Part shown: piece by piece, positions 8,133-17,547 of the stretch
Layout: the number at the start of each line of letters is the position of its first letter
How positions within the stretch are numbered: the first letter of the stretch is position 1
Notes under the pieces: model-generated
Seen by the model: only the letters and a program-made list of their open reading frames with translations
Told to the model about the DNA's origin: nothing
Databases searched by the model: none
Assembly (NCBI GenBank): GCA_964400735.1
Contig: CAYNVQ010000001.1
Span: 310,001-374,000, forward strand
Reading direction: 5' to 3'
Source of the DNA: CAYNVQ01 sp964400735
Lineage (GTDB): Bacteria; Acidobacteriota; Aminicenantia; Aminicenantales; Aminicenantaceae
Length of the DNA: 64,000 nt
Position numbers and translations under genes: made by a program

Positions 8133-9788
8133 ATGAAAAAAAATTTTGTATTGGGTATGATTCTTTTTTTGGGGACTGCTCTGACAACACAGCTTTTTGT
8201 TTTTGGCCAGCAAGAAAGGCCTCTTACCAAAGCAGAGGTTACTGAGTTCAGGGCAACCTCTCTATATGCAGATGTCATGGATTTTATCCAAAAGCTCCAG
8301 CAGAAGAGCCTTCGTCTACGTTTGGAAACTTTAGGCGTAAGCGCCGAAGGAAGGAAAATCCCTCTACTTATCATAGGCAATCCGGTCCCTTCCTCTCCGC
8401 AGGCTCTCGATTATGACGATCGAATGGTCGTGTATATCCAGGCTAATATACACGCAGGGGAAGTAGAAGGAAAAGAAGCATCTCTCATGCTCGCCAGGGA
8501 CTTGGCCATGGGTGATAGTCCATCCTATCTGGACAAGATCGTCCTGCTGATCGCCCCGATTTTCAATCCCGACGGAAACGAGAAGATCAGCCAGGATAAC
8601 CGGCGGAATCAGGTCGGCCCAGAAGAGGGAGTGGGTGTGCGCACCAATGGATTGGATCTCGACTTGAACAGGGACGGGATGAAGCTGGAAAGCCCTGAAG
8701 TCCGCGGACTGATACAGAACGTCATGCTGCGCTGGGATCCTGCCGTGCTTCTGGACAGCCACACGCATAACGGCTCCTATCATGAAGAGGTGGTAACCTG
8801 GGTATGGTCCTTGAATCCCAACGGCGACACCTCCCTCATCCGCTATATGAGCGATGTCGTGCGGCCCGAAATTAACCGCATCCTCAAGGAGAAATACGAC
8901 ACGCTTTGCATCCCCCACGGCGACTTCATGGACTTCCGCGAACCGGAAAAAGGGTGGAGGCCTCTAGGACCGCAGCCGCGCTATCTCAGCAACTATTTCG
9001 GCCTGAGGAACCGATTGGGTATCTTGAATGAAAATTATCCTTATGCTGATTTCAAATCCCGCGTCATGGGAGCATACCACCTCTTCCATGCCTTACTGGA
9101 CTATTGTCACACCAAGAAAGACGAGATCATGGAGCTCATCCATGGAGCTGATCGGAGAACGGTACAAAGAGGACTGAGCCCCGGAGCTGAAGATCTTTTC
9201 GGCATCGAATACGACGTCCGTCCCATCAAGGACATGATCACGGTGCACGGATATGTGATGGAACCATACAAGACAGAAAGCGGTCGCATGCGCATCCGCA
9301 GGACAGACAAAACACAGATTTATACCATGCCTTTTTTTGCTGAATTTTTTGCGACGAGATCGGTCAAGCTTCCCTTCGGTTACCTCATTCCGATTCCCGT
9401 CCCCGAGGTCGAAACCAAGCTTCTCCAGCATGGGATCACCGTGGAAAGACTCGCCCAACCGGCGCGATTGAAGGTTGAAGCTTTCCGGGTCACTGAGCTC
9501 AAAGGCGAAGAGCGGCCTTACCAGGGGCACCGGCTCGACAGCGTTAAAGGAGAGTATCTGGAAGAGGAAAAGGATTTTCCGGCCGGCACCCTGTTCATCC
9601 CCCTCGCTCAGCCCCTGGCCAATGTGGCGGCTTATCTGTTGGAGCCGGAAAGCGACGATGGATTCCTGGTATGGAATTTCTTCGACCGTTATCTTGTCCC
9701 TCAATGGGGCAGGGGAGAGCAGGTTTATCCTGTGTATAAGCTCCTGGAGCCCGCTGAGCTGGTCAAAGAAGTTGTAGAAAAAGACTAG
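8133..9788 (+). CDS. Secreted M14-family zinc carboxypeptidase
   Basis: A 551-residue protein with a signal peptide (about 1-25, cut near VFG-QQ). The metallo-carboxypeptidase centre is visible: H107-A-G-E110 (zinc ligands), DLNRDG near 177-182 (substrate-carboxylate region), H210 in DSHTH (third zinc ligand), and the catalytic Glu probably E300 in GILNENY. The fold occupies about 35-340; the 210-residue C-terminal extension is not assigned. It would remove C-terminal residues from peptides in the periplasm or outside the cell. A good Shine-Dalgarno (GGGAG) precedes the ATG. It is likely monocistronic, since a decayed gene follows on the other strand. Confidence 0.88.
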   Translation: MKKNFVLGMILFLGTALTTQLFVFGQQERPLTKAEVTEFRATSLYADVMDFIQKLQQKSLRLRLETLGVSAEGRKIPLLIIGNPVPSSPQALDYDDRMVVYIQANIHAGEVEGKEASLMLARDLAMGDSPSYLDKIVLLIAPIFNPDGNEKISQDNRRNQVGPEEGVGVRTNGLDLDLNRDGMKLESPEVRGLIQNVMLRWDPAVLLDSHTHNGSYHEEVVTWVWSLNPNGDTSLIRYMSDVVRPEINRILKEKYDTLCIPHGDFMDFREPEKGWRPLGPQPRYLSNYFGLRNRLGILNENYPYADFKSRVMGAYHLFHALLDYCHTKKDEIMELIHGADRRTVQRGLSPGAEDLFGIEYDVRPIKDMITVHGYVMEPYKTESGRMRIRRTDKTQIYTMPFFAEFFATRSVKLPFGYLIPIPVPEVETKLLQHGITVERLAQPARLKVEAFRVTELKGEERPYQGHRLDSVKGEYLEEEKDFPAGTLFIPLAQPLANVAAYLLEPESDDGFLVWNFFDRYLVPQWGRGEQVYPVYKLLEPAELVKEVVEKD

Positions 9789-9808
9789 ATGGGCCAGGGA
9801 TTCGGCCG

Positions 9809-10260
9809 CTAATGCGGGAGCTGCTCTTTTTTCTTGTTCAAAGAAAACGTCCAGAGAGGAATTTTATCCGCCTTTGATTGAACCTGGGAATAAAAATGTT
9901 CCGCACTCCCGGCGACCTTCATAGGGACGATCACGATAAAATCTTTTAGGTAAACAGCCACGTCGCTGTCCTACGGCGCTTGTCGCATCTCTATTCAGTT
10001 TGTGAGAGCCCATTCCTTCCATTCTGGCCCGATTTCGGGTTTCTGGCTTCCGATGATAACAGGACGGCACAAAGGAGGAGCTTTCCTGACCACCCTGATT
10101 CTCTTAACCTTTGCCGGGGGGGCCTTTCTTGGGAGGCTCACTGTGAGATATTGACCCGGTTCGAGCTCTCGAACCAGATCGCTTAAGGTCAGTTTCACTA
10201 CCCAGGCAGAGGCGATATCGACAATAAGCCAACCGTCACGAGCCATATGGGTTTTTGCAT
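9809..10260 (-). pseudogene. Decayed gene of about 150 codons, family unknown
   Basis: On the minus strand an AGAGGAGGTT ribosome-binding site precedes ATG 10260-10258, which opens a signal-peptide-like start (MQKPIWLVTVGLLSI) but stops after 20 codons. The reading continues in another frame from about 10246, with protein-like composition, through TGA (9995-9997) and an in-frame TAG about 20 bases later. It then runs on through a well-formed segment (AVYLKDFIVIVPMKVAG) to a final TAG at 9809-9811. One frameshift and two in-frame stops in an otherwise continuous frame suggest a dead exported protein. I do not recognise the family. Confidence 0.42.
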
Positions 10261-10611
10261 GAAGAACCTCCTCTCTTTTGTGAAATCTAAGATATGATTC
10301 CGCTATTCCCTAAATCGTTGTACGGATCAGGAAGCGATGGGTTCATCATCTCATCCTGCGCGGGAAACCGGTTAGAAGCGCCCCCGAAAATGCTTTAAAA
10401 TTCGGCTTTTTACTCTCTTTGGTATGAATTTTGCGCTATCAATTTCGTTCATAAAGGCTGTTCTCAAGATGAAAAGATTTTCGAATACATGTAACTCATT
10501 CAATTACAACACATTACATCCAAAAGAACTCATAAATCGGAAATTTCTTGTTTAAGTCAAGAACCTATGGTTTGCCTAAAAATTAGACAATTTTGCGGGA
10601 GAGGTTAAGGA
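10261..10611. other. Intergenic region before the DUF5916 gene
   Basis: These 351 bases are A/T-rich and hold no convincing gene. They should contain the divergent promoters for the decayed gene (minus) and the DUF5916 gene (plus). I could not fit a convincing -35/-10 pair. A strong ribosome-binding site (GGGAGAGG) lies at the right end. Confidence 0.5.
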
Positions 10612-12831
10612 ATGAGAAAGAAAATATGGCCCTTTTTTGTTTCTGCTTTGTTCATATCTGGATACACATCCGCTCATGTTGTCCCAGGCAGCGCTGAAAC
10701 ACCTTTTCCGGTTCCCAGAAAAGTAGCTGCGGTCGCCATCGACGGCAGGCTGGATGAAAATGTATGGCAAGAGGCTTTGCAGCTCGATCTTGACTACGAA
10801 ACTGATCCTGGCGAGAATATTCCGGCTCTGGTAAGGACAGAAGTCTTCGTATTTCATGATAAAGATCACCTTTATTTCGGATTGATTTGTTTCGATCCGG
10901 ATCCTTCTGCCATTCGGGCCAGATTTTCAGAACGCGATAGCATTTTTGCCGATGATCTGATCAATATCAACCTGGATACCTTCAACGATGAACGGAGAAA
11001 TTATTACTTCGGGTGTAACCCACTTGGAGCCCAGAGGGATGGAATCGAAACCATCGGCGCCAATCCGTCTTGGGATGCGATCTGGGATTCTGCCGGGGAG
11101 ATCACCGAGATAGGTTACACCATCGAAATAGCTATTCCGTTTTCGTCTCTGCAGTTTCAGCGGACAAACGGACCCCAGATATGGGGCCTAGATGTATCCC
11201 GCTGGTATCAGAGGTCGCAGCGGCGTCGCCTGGGTCTTGTGAAGATCGATCGTAACAACAACTCCTACCAGAGCCAGTTCCTCAAGATTATCGGTTTCGA
11301 AGGGATCAGGCCCGGAAAAAATATCGAAGTCATTCCAACACTGACCGGCATAAAAACAGATGAAAGGGAATCGTTCCCCATAGGGGAGTTCAAATCAATC
11401 TCCAAAGAATTCGATCCTGGCCTGACCCTAAAATGGGGGGTTACAACCAATCTCACCGTGAACGGAACACTAAATCCGGATTTTTCGCAGGTGGAAGCCG
11501 ACGCACGGCAACTGGATATCAATCAACCTTTTGCCCTTTTCTATCAGGAGAAAAGGCCCTTTTTCATCGAAGGAATTGATTTTTTCAGATCACCCTTTAA
11601 TGCTGTGTACACGCGTACGCTTCGCAACCCTCTATGGGGACTCAAGCTCACAGGAAAAGAGAGGTCAAATACCATAGGTGCCTACTACGTGAAGGACGAT
11701 TTAACCAATATTATATTTCCTGGAAACCAGGGTTCCAGCTCTACCTCGTTAAACATGCAATCATCCGCCGGAGTCTTTCGTTACAAAAAAGATTTCGGAA
11801 ATAAATATACTCTGGGAGCCCTCTTAACCAATCGCGACGGAGAGGACTATTTCAACAGAGTTTTTGGTTTCGACGGTGAAGCCCGTTTGACAAACCGCAA
11901 CAGGGTAGAATTCCAATTCCTGGGGTCGAGCACGAGATATCCTGAACTCATAGCCGAGGATTTCGATCAATCACTGGGCACCTTCAACGACAGAGCACTC
12001 AGTTTGGCCTATAGATATCAATCCCGGAATCTGAATGTTTTTGCGAATTATCAAGATGTTGGGTCTGGATTCAGAGCCGATCTCGGCTTTATGCCAATGG
12101 TCGACTTCCGCCGATGGGGAACCGGAATGGAATACAGTTTTATAAAATCCAACAACTGGTGGTCGGTGCTGACTTTCGGATACAACTTTTTTTACACTCA
12201 AGATCATGAAGGCCGTCTTCTCCATCGCAGCAATGAGGTATCTTTCTTTTTTCGCGGTGCGCTGCAGTCCTATTTCTTCCTTCTGGCTCAACAATCCAAA
12301 GAGGCCTATATGGGAATCGAATATGACATGCTCTCTGCCGCCACCATGTTCATGTTTCAGCCCACCGCCAGTGTCCAGGTCGGTTTCGCAGCAGATTTCG
12401 GGGATAGAATCGATTATTCCAACTTAAGGAGCGGGAAAAGAATGCATCTCAATCCCAGCCTTACCTACAATTTAGGAAAACGGGTTCGACTTGCCTTTAA
12501 CCATAATTACGAAAAGATGAATGCGGCGGGGCAGGCCCTGTATACAGCGCATATAAGCCAGGGTTCGATCATCTATCACTTGAATACCAGGGTATTTCTG
12601 AGGGCCATCCTTCAATATGTTCACTATGACTACAATATCGAAAATTATACATTTCCGATTGATTCAAAATATAAAAGCTTTTTTGCCCAGATTTTATTCT
12701 CTTATAGGTTCAATCCGCGAACGGTCGTATTCCTCGGATATACGGATAACTATCTGGGGAATCAGGAGGTGCGCCTGACACAGACGGATCGAACACTTTT
12801 TTTAAAGATCGGATATTCCTGGCAGTTTTAA
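10612..12831 (+). CDS. Outer-membrane CBM9/DUF5916 protein
   Basis: A 739-residue protein with a signal peptide (1 to about 28). Residues 40-225 match the CBM9-like carbohydrate-binding fold typical of DUF5916 proteins: IDGRLDENVWQEA at the start, then VFHDKDHLYFGL, DDLININLDTF and YTIEIAIPFSSLQF. The rest, about 240-739, is aromatic-rich alternating strands, and the chain ends in Trp-Gln-Phe, the C-terminal aromatic signal of outer-membrane barrels. The family is thought to bind glycans at the cell surface; the transported or hydrolysed substrate is not known. The stop overlaps the stop of the convergent serine hydrolase by 4 bases. Confidence 0.85.
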   Translation: MRKKIWPFFVSALFISGYTSAHVVPGSAETPFPVPRKVAAVAIDGRLDENVWQEALQLDLDYETDPGENIPALVRTEVFVFHDKDHLYFGLICFDPDPSAIRARFSERDSIFADDLININLDTFNDERRNYYFGCNPLGAQRDGIETIGANPSWDAIWDSAGEITEIGYTIEIAIPFSSLQFQRTNGPQIWGLDVSRWYQRSQRRRLGLVKIDRNNNSYQSQFLKIIGFEGIRPGKNIEVIPTLTGIKTDERESFPIGEFKSISKEFDPGLTLKWGVTTNLTVNGTLNPDFSQVEADARQLDINQPFALFYQEKRPFFIEGIDFFRSPFNAVYTRTLRNPLWGLKLTGKERSNTIGAYYVKDDLTNIIFPGNQGSSSTSLNMQSSAGVFRYKKDFGNKYTLGALLTNRDGEDYFNRVFGFDGEARLTNRNRVEFQFLGSSTRYPELIAEDFDQSLGTFNDRALSLAYRYQSRNLNVFANYQDVGSGFRADLGFMPMVDFRRWGTGMEYSFIKSNNWWSVLTFGYNFFYTQDHEGRLLHRSNEVSFFFRGALQSYFFLLAQQSKEAYMGIEYDMLSAATMFMFQPTASVQVGFAADFGDRIDYSNLRSGKRMHLNPSLTYNLGKRVRLAFNHNYEKMNAAGQALYTAHISQGSIIYHLNTRVFLRAILQYVHYDYNIENYTFPIDSKYKSFFAQILFSYRFNPRTVVFLGYTDNYLGNQEVRLTQTDRTLFLKIGYSWQF

Positions 12832-14207
12832 TTCACCTTTTTGGCTGAGGTTTCTTCTCCTCCCTGATGGATAATAAGGCGTGTCACATTGCCGCTGTCA
12901 TCCTTGACAAATGAGATCTCGACATCGGCCGCTTTCATAAAAAATTTGGTCTCACTCTCTGCAAATAGTTCTGCTGTTCCTTGGCCCGCAAACTCAGCAA
13001 AAATCCTATCCCCCTCTTTAAACACTTTGATAGACCGGTCTCCCTCTAACTCATACATACCCACGTAAGCATCGAGAAGCCCTGGATCTATTTGGACCGC
13101 TTTTTTTTCTTTCGGCAGCTCATATTGTTCACCGAAAAGAATAGCGGCAAGATCACGATAAATTTGGCCGGTTCTGGATGCTGTCAGGTTGCTGAGGATA
13201 ATGATGCAGGCGTCGTCGTCGGGAAAACGGGCGATATAGGTAACGAATCCATTGATACCTCCCCCGTGGGAGATCAATTTACGCCCGAAAAGCTCGCTGA
13301 CGTTCCATCCGTACGCATAGTTATTCAAGAAAGGAGTAAACATCTTGTCCATCGATTCACGGCTGAGAAGCTTATCGGTGTACAGGGCTCGATCCCACGT
13401 GTAGAGGTCTTCCACCGTCGAGTAAAGGGCGCCGGCGGCATGGGGAATATGCATATCGATGTAGGATGCGTTAGCCAGCTCACCTTTGTCCATCGAATAT
13501 CCGGAGGCTCTGTTCTTCACGATGATTTGGTTCCAATCATAGCCAGAATTGGTCATGCCCAGAGGTTTAAAGATGTTTTTCTGGAGCAGGAGGTCATATG
13601 GCTTATCAGAGACTTTTTCCAATATATAGCCAAGGAGAATGTAACCTGAATTACTGTACCTGTATTTTGTTCCTGGATCGAATTCGAGAGGTCTGTTTTT
13701 GAACAGGGCGATAATTTCTTCCAGTTTTAATGGTTGAACCATGACTTTGGTGTAGTCAGGAAATCCGGTGAAACTGGGAACACCTGAGGTGTGCGTGAGC
13801 AAATGGTGGATTGTGATTTTGTTGCCGTTCGGATAGTCGGGAATATATTCGGCTAAAGAATCATTTACGTTGAGCAGACCTTTTTCTTGAAGCTGCATGA
13901 CCAGCATAGCCGTGAACTGTTTGGTGATGGAGCCCAACCTGAATTTGGTTTTCGGAGTGTTGGGAACGTCCAGCTCGATATCGGCCATTCCGAAACCTTT
14001 GCTGAAGAGAATCTGCCCTTCTTTCGCGATGAGGATCGAGCCGTTGAAGGTCTTCTGATAGAAGTGGGCATTGAGGTACTCAACCACCCTTGCTTCGAAT
14101 TCACCGTTCGATGTTTGTGCTGAATGACTGCATGAGATTGAAAGGACGGCTAGGGTAACAAGGTAAAAAATTGGGAGAAATGTTTTCTTTTTCTTGCAAC
14201 TAAGCAT
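12828..14207 (-). CDS. Class C beta-lactamase-like serine hydrolase (CubicO type), probable lipoprotein
   Basis: This 459-residue protein has a hydrophobic leader ending in SISC26, a possible but weak lipobox. Penicillin-binding-protein motifs: S93-x-x-K96 in GSITKQF (nucleophile and base), Y184-S-N186, and the third motif HGGG near 317. The domain spans about 35-360; a C-terminal 95-residue beta domain resembles the tails often fused to these hydrolases. Members cleave D-amino-acid peptides, esters or lactams; the real substrate cannot be told. AGGAGATG precedes the ATG. It is the third gene after the ABC-2 exporter pair (38-bp gap), so it is probably co-transcribed. Confidence 0.86.
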   Translation of the reverse strand: MLSCKKKKTFLPIFYLVTLAVLSISCSHSAQTSNGEFEARVVEYLNAHFYQKTFNGSILIAKEGQILFSKGFGMADIELDVPNTPKTKFRLGSITKQFTAMLVMQLQEKGLLNVNDSLAEYIPDYPNGNKITIHHLLTHTSGVPSFTGFPDYTKVMVQPLKLEEIIALFKNRPLEFDPGTKYRYSNSGYILLGYILEKVSDKPYDLLLQKNIFKPLGMTNSGYDWNQIIVKNRASGYSMDKGELANASYIDMHIPHAAGALYSTVEDLYTWDRALYTDKLLSRESMDKMFTPFLNNYAYGWNVSELFGRKLISHGGGINGFVTYIARFPDDDACIIILSNLTASRTGQIYRDLAAILFGEQYELPKEKKAVQIDPGLLDAYVGMYELEGDRSIKVFKEGDRIFAEFAGQGTAELFAESETKFFMKAADVEISFVKDDSGNVTRLIIHQGGEETSAKKVN

Positions 14208-14245
14208 GATTCATCTCCTTTGTATTCAAAAAGTAATCGAGGCAG

Positions 14246-15067
14246 CTATATCAGGATATCTTTTTTTTTGTAGATGAAAAAGGTGAGGATAAAGAGCACA
14301 CAGGAAATTCCAAGAAAGTAGAGAACACGCCACCACTCCAATCCGTATCCGGGACGGAGGACCCCGGCATCCACAAATTTGAACGGGCTCATGTATCCGA
14401 TTTTATCGGCCGATAGAGTTACCTTGGATATTACGTCGATGAAGTATCCTCCGACGACGATACCGATCGATATATTGGTGATCGGGCGTCCCCTTCTTAT
14501 CAAGAGTGAAAGAAAAAAACCGACAGCTCCGAATATCAGCATCAGAAGGAATGAATAAAAGGAGTGAACAAGGAAAGCAGCCAGGCTGAAATGGCTATTT
14601 CCCTTGAAAATCTCCAAGCTCACAAAGCCTGTAACCAAAATGATAACATTCAGCAGAAGCAAATAGGTGAAAAAGGCGGCCAATTTGCTCCATACGACCT
14701 CAGGCCGCGTAACTGGCCTGGTCAAAAGGAATTCGGCCGTTTTTTCCCGTTCTTCCTGAGCCAAAATTTTTCCAGCTAGAAGTATGGTAAAAAAACTGCC
14801 CAAGAGCATAATGAAAATGGCGTTCCGCGTGGTATAAAATCCTAGGACGTTAGTCAGCACATCCATGCTCGCACCGAAAGCATTCATCATGTTCCTCATG
14901 AAAGGATTCTCGAAAAAAGCAGTCAACTGCTCGAGCATATCCCCTTCCATCAGAACCGGATAAAAAGCCATCCCCATCAGGATCAAAACAGCGATGGATA
15001 CGCTCCAGGCAATGAATGAACCCCGGTAGCGTTTTAACTCCTTGGAGTACATGTTTGCGTTTATCAT
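14246..15067 (-). CDS. ABC-2 type transporter permease
   Basis: A 273-residue integral membrane protein with six predicted membrane segments at about 17-38, 80-102, 125-150, 160-185, 196-215 and 248-266. The cytoplasmic piece EEREKTAEFLLTRPVTRPEVVWSK, typical of ABC-2 permeases near TM2-TM3, is present. The gene starts 2 bp after the ATPase stop, so the two make one export complex. An alternative start at Met6 is possible. Substrate unknown. Confidence 0.88.
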   Translation of the reverse strand: MINANMYSKELKRYRGSFIAWSVSIAVLILMGMAFYPVLMEGDMLEQLTAFFENPFMRNMMNAFGASMDVLTNVLGFYTTRNAIFIMLLGSFFTILLAGKILAQEEREKTAEFLLTRPVTRPEVVWSKLAAFFTYLLLLNVIILVTGFVSLEIFKGNSHFSLAAFLVHSFYSFLLMLIFGAVGFFLSLLIRRGRPITNISIGIVVGGYFIDVISKVTLSADKIGYMSPFKFVDAGVLRPGYGLEWWRVLYFLGISCVLFILTFFIYKKKDILI

Positions 15068-15069
15068 TT

Positions 15070-15984
15070 TCAGAGTCTCTTTTTTTCTTCTTTATCTGAA
15101 TAGTAGTGCATAAAAATCTCTTCTAGAGTAGGCTCTTCTATGATCATATCCTCAATCTCTTTTCCGGCCAGTCTCTGGATCAGTTCGACAATCTTCCCCG
15201 AATACATAAAATTTAAGATATTTCTATTGGCCTTGGGAGCAATAATTCCGGGGTAATCGATTTCTCCAATTTTTACAGGATGGGCAAATTCAATCAGAAT
15301 TTTCCTCAGTTGCTTTTTTCTGAGCGATTCCACATCTTCCACAGCGACGATCCTACCTTCTTTGATAATCCCAACGCGGCGGCACATCTTCTGAACCTCG
15401 CTCAGAGTGTGAGAAGAAAAGAAAACAGTCGTCCCCTTCTCGTTTTCTTCCCTTAGGATTTCGAAAAATTTAGCCTGCATCAAGGGATCCAGGCCGCTGG
15501 TCGGTTCATCCAGTATCAACAGCGGAGGCTGGTGGATAAGGCTCTGCAAAATGGAAACTTTTTTCTGATTCCCCCGGGAAAGGTCGACGATTTTCCTCCC
15601 TAGATCCAGTGAGAAAGCCTCTGCCAGTTCTTTTATCCTGCGCCCGCTGTCAAAATCCAGGTCGTAAAAATTAGCTGAGTAGGTAAGAAGTTCATTCACA
15701 TCCATCCTTTCATAATAATTGACTTCCGAGGGCATATAGCCGATCTGCTTTTTGATTTCCTTTGTCTCTTTGACTATATCCATACCGAATATCCGGCCGA
15801 TTCCCGAAGTCGGATAAATCAATCCCAGAAGAGTTCGAATGGTGGTGGATTTTCCTGCACCGTTCGGCCCGATGAAACCGAAAATCTCCCCTGGCTCAAT
15901 TTTAAGGTTAAGGTCGATGATTCCTCTTGTTTTTCCGTAATATTTGGTCAGTCCCAGTGTTTCGATCGCGTACATTCCCTTCAT
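15070..15984 (-). CDS. ABC transporter ATP-binding protein (CcmA/NatA-like)
   Basis: A 304-residue ATPase with every expected motif: Walker A GPNGAGKST 39-47, signature LSRGNQ 135-140, Walker B LLILDE 155-160, D-loop SGLDP and switch H192. About 80 residues follow the ATPase core, as is usual for exporters of ABC-2 permeases. It is the first gene of the minus-strand operon ATPase, permease, serine hydrolase. The start could be Met4 instead; neither has a clear Shine-Dalgarno. It is the only ABC ATPase in the window and belongs to a different class from MacB, so it is unlikely to energise the FtsX-type permeases (inference). Confidence 0.93.
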   Translation of the reverse strand: MKGMYAIETLGLTKYYGKTRGIIDLNLKIEPGEIFGFIGPNGAGKSTTIRTLLGLIYPTSGIGRIFGMDIVKETKEIKKQIGYMPSEVNYYERMDVNELLTYSANFYDLDFDSGRRIKELAEAFSLDLGRKIVDLSRGNQKKVSILQSLIHQPPLLILDEPTSGLDPLMQAKFFEILREENEKGTTVFFSSHTLSEVQKMCRRVGIIKEGRIVAVEDVESLRKKQLRKILIEFAHPVKIGEIDYPGIIAPKANRNILNFMYSGKIVELIQRLAGKEIEDMIIEEPTLEEIFMHYYSDKEEKKRL

Positions 15985-16135
15985 AATAAGCTAATTGATC
16001 TTTCAACATCAACGCTTTTTTCTTTTAACCTTGAAGATAGCAAAAATTATGCATTGGAGTGAGTGAAACGAAAGAAAATTTTAACTTCTGAAGGGATGGA
16101 GTATTCCTGAGTTAGGCCAGATTCGTACAGTTTCC

Positions 16136-17518
16136 TTATTCAGCTATCCTTTCTGCACATTCTGTTCGTCCAGGCTGGGTTATAATAAGTCTGTAGGCCT
16201 TCCCTTTCTCATCGGGGACAAATCTCACCTTTACCGTGGCAGATAGAGCATAGAAGACCGTATCTGAAACGGGAAGAATTTCCAATGGAATATTCCTGTC
16301 CGATTTTTGAAGAATCAGGTTCTCTCCTTTCTGAGTCACGACTATATAGAGGTCTTCTGCAATTTTGTATTTACCAGTATAGGATTCGAGCAATTTCGGG
16401 TTGATTTTATAAAAATCAGAATCTTTTTCCGGGCCAGCCATCAAGATCTTTTTCACGATCATGCCGAATTGACTGCCGGAGACATTGTTTCCTCGCTCGA
16501 ATGAGTTAACCCGGTGAACGATCACCATATCGTATTCAGGAATGACGAGAATGTACTGGCCGTAGGCACCCCTGGCAGAGTAAGCTCCCTCTTTCAAATC
16601 GACAAAGGGAAAATGCGGAAGCTTATTGTTATTTTTCACCACCCACCACATGAATCCATAACCGTCTCCCCCGTAGGCAAAAGCATCGGAGCTGTAAGAT
16701 GTGGTTTCCTTTACCCAATCGGATGGAATGATCTGATTTCCGTTCCAATTTCCGTTTCGAAGCATCAACAGTCCAAATCTGGCCATATCTCTTGCTGAAA
16801 TTTTGAACATATAAGCGGCGTGAAGAGACTCTTTAACCCTGAAGGTCATATCGTCATCCTTGTCAAAATGTTCCATCTGGAGAGGAACGGCAATATCTTC
16901 CATTATGCCCTGAAAGATCGTTTTGCCCGTCAATTTCTCGAAAATCGTTCCTAATACATTAAAATCCCAGTTGTTGTACAGCCAGTAAGTTCCCGGAGCG
17001 CGTGAATTTCGAGGTGGTTTGACAGATCTCATTCCCTGTGATTCCGCTGCTGCATCGATATAAACTCCAGATCTTGCTTTCAAGCAATCTCTCACCGTCG
17101 CCATTTTTTCCTGTTCGCTGAGGGGAGTGACGTCATCGATCCCCAGCTCTTTCATCGTCAGATCCAGGTCGATTATCCCGTTTTGAACATATATTCCGTA
17201 CAAGGCGCTGAGAAAGCTTTTTCGGCTGGAATGGGTTATAAAATCCCTTTCGACTTCACCCCACTCATACAGGATCTTACCATTGACGATAATGACCACA
17301 GCTGCTGTTTTCCCTTGATCTGCAAATTTTTTGGCTTCTTCTAGCTTTTCCATTGAAAATCCCAATTCCTCCGGATTTTCTTCTTTCTCCCAGGTTTTCC
17401 CCGGAAAGGTGGATTGTGCAAATGCCAAAGAAGAGATAAAAAGGAAAAAAAACAGCGCTAAGCTTGAAGTAACACAATATCTCTCGATTTTTCTGCTTTT
17501 ACAAAACGCGAAAGACAT
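16136..17518 (-). CDS. Secreted serine hydrolase (beta-lactamase-like)
   Basis: The frame is open from 17614, but AAAGGAGG directly before ATG 17518-17516 and a signal peptide starting there (MSFAFCKSRKIERYC, hydrophobic core, SSLAFA cut) decide this start, giving 460 residues. The class C hydrolase core follows: an SSRK nucleophile motif (S-x-x-K) about 110 residues in, YNN as the Tyr-x-Asn motif, and a later HRVN motif in place of HxG. A C-terminal beta extension resembles that of the hydrolase at 12828. It lies 29 bp after the Tat-exported reductase gene and is probably co-transcribed. Substrate unknown. Confidence 0.82.
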   Translation of the reverse strand: MSFAFCKSRKIERYCVTSSLALFFFLFISSLAFAQSTFPGKTWEKEENPEELGFSMEKLEEAKKFADQGKTAAVVIIVNGKILYEWGEVERDFITHSSRKSFLSALYGIYVQNGIIDLDLTMKELGIDDVTPLSEQEKMATVRDCLKARSGVYIDAAAESQGMRSVKPPRNSRAPGTYWLYNNWDFNVLGTIFEKLTGKTIFQGIMEDIAVPLQMEHFDKDDDMTFRVKESLHAAYMFKISARDMARFGLLMLRNGNWNGNQIIPSDWVKETTSYSSDAFAYGGDGYGFMWWVVKNNNKLPHFPFVDLKEGAYSARGAYGQYILVIPEYDMVIVHRVNSFERGNNVSGSQFGMIVKKILMAGPEKDSDFYKINPKLLESYTGKYKIAEDLYIVVTQKGENLILQKSDRNIPLEILPVSDTVFYALSATVKVRFVPDEKGKAYRLIITQPGRTECAERIAE

Positions 17519-17547
17519 ACATCCTCCTTTATTTGCGGCAAATAAAT

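Noticed and set aside
8364..8918. 184-codon minus-strand frame
   Set aside because: Antisense to the M14 peptidase catalytic region; composition is that of a shadow frame.
10158..10175. GGTTCGAG-CT-CTCGAACC palindrome with 8-bp arms
   Set aside because: It falls inside the decayed reading frame (codons for LVRELEP) and is more simply a by-product of coding sequence than an attachment site or operator.
15070..15984. ABC ATPase as the shared motor for the FtsX-type permeases
   Set aside because: It is coupled by a 2-bp gap to its own ABC-2 permease and has the extra C-terminal region of that class; MacB/LolD ATPases lack this.
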